From: JBLEFH01 sp047345645
GTDB taxonomy: Bacteria; Pseudomonadota; Alphaproteobacteria; Rhodobacterales; Rhodobacteraceae
Strand: one strand, 5' to 3'
Length of the DNA stretch: 64,000 nt
Assembly: GCA_047345645.1 (NCBI GenBank)
Contig: JBLEFH010000003.1
A program made the position numbers and the translations under genes. Shown in pieces: positions 63,799-64,000 of the stretch; within the stretch, counting starts at the first letter, position 1; every line of letters starts with the position of its first letter. The notes beneath the pieces were generated by a model. It ran no database searches, was not told the DNA's origin, and saw nothing but the letters and a program-made list of their open reading frames with translations.

Positions 63799-64000
63799 AT
63801 TTGCGCGCCCGGACCGAGGCGCTTTTGGGCGCCGCCGTGACGGGCGGCGGTCCGCTCTCCGGCGGGGATTTGTCGCAAATCGCGCGCTTTACGTTGGACG
63901 ATTACCGCGAGGTTGTCGCCAAGACCGGGCCGGACCCGCGGGCCGAAGCCGACATGCTCCGCGCCATGGGCGATGCGGGCGCGCCAGTACCGCAGGTTCT
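63795..64000 (+). CDS. Fructosamine kinase family protein, N-terminal part cut by the window edge
   Basis: GTG start at 63795 overlapping the phosphatase stop as GTGA. The visible 68 codons include TEALLGAAVTGGGPLSGGDL, then the LSQIARFTLDDYREVVAKTG part and PRAEADMLRAMGDAGAPVPQ, the start of FN3K-like kinases (the Gly-rich sensing loop and the conserved Lys/Glu helix). The family phosphorylates ketosamines for deglycation, or other sugars in bacteria. The C-terminal catalytic loop is outside the window. Confidence 0.78.
   Translation, partial: MNLRARTEALLGAAVTGGGPLSGGDLSQIARFTLDDYREVVAKTGPDPRAEADMLRAMGDAGAPVPQV

Overview
The window looks like chromosomal DNA of a high-GC alphaproteobacterium of the Rhodobacterales (Rhodobacteraceae, Roseobacter-type). 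The call rests on gene content and order: a complete Entner-Doudoroff operon (zwf-pgl-edd-eda-pgi) opposite a LacI-type regulator, pdhA-pdhB-pdhC with a lipoyl domain on E1 beta, a fused indolepyruvate:ferredoxin oxidoreductase, TRAP and TAXI uptake, BCCT and ProXWV osmolyte transport, and the ZauP-like/ZapA pair. The genus cannot be fixed from the sequence.

Layout. 1-676: start of a type VI secretion vgrG running off the left edge, an AT-rich gap and tRNA-Asn. 758-4895: MBL hydrolase, an EnvZ-like orphan kinase, a repeat-rich gap, a P1-family peptidase. 5389-11920: a 143-bp tandem repeat that includes the pgi 3' end, then the Entner-Doudoroff operon on the minus strand. 12315-18259: LacI regulator, DUF2059 protein, aroB-aroK, and a plus-strand group of a 48-aa membrane protein, a secreted 510-aa protein and xerD. 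18413-25441: IorAB fusion with divergent HxlR regulator, LysR regulator, a putative small RNA, a membrane GGDEF protein and a sulfotransferase-like protein. 25559-34552: purL, GNAT, bolA, grxD, zapA and its partner, tkt, a 47-aa membrane protein, pgk, class I aldolase, ftsB. 34647-44004: pdhABC, small proteins, one frameshifted secreted gene, cysE, aroQ, an SDR, an aldehyde dehydrogenase and proX. 44056-58305: proW-proV, an AT-rich insert with a uracil-DNA-glycosylase-like gene, a TAXI-TRAP system, a Nudix-cysK-mscS group, photolyase and a BCCT carrier. 58466-64000: a two-gene galactofuranose locus, a lone trpB paralogue, a PEP-CTERM-type surface protein, a hypothetical, a low-molecular-weight phosphatase and the start of a fructosamine kinase.

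How the genes fit together. Sugar phosphates enter through zwf/pgl/edd/eda/pgi and leave through tkt, pgk, fba and pdhABC, so the window holds much of lower and upper central carbon metabolism, probably under LacI-family control. cysE and cysK make cysteine. aroB, aroK and aroQ are three shikimate steps, and the lone trpB is related to tryptophan synthesis. ProXWV, BCCT and MscS together handle osmolyte uptake and release. bolA-grxD and the Fe-S enzymes Edd and Ior fit iron-sulfur homeostasis.

Most of the window is ordinary core genome. The less explained parts are the noncoding stretches (3034-3914, 4896-5751, 23325-23584), the T6SS edge next to tRNA-Asn, the AT-rich insert at 45980-46850 and several small proteins. 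I see no CRISPR array, no intact insertion sequence, no prophage and no clear undescribed multi-gene system. The best leads are the putative anti-Shine-Dalgarno small RNA at 23396-23480, the triplicated pgi tail, and the operator-like palindromes beside ior, zwf and pdhA.
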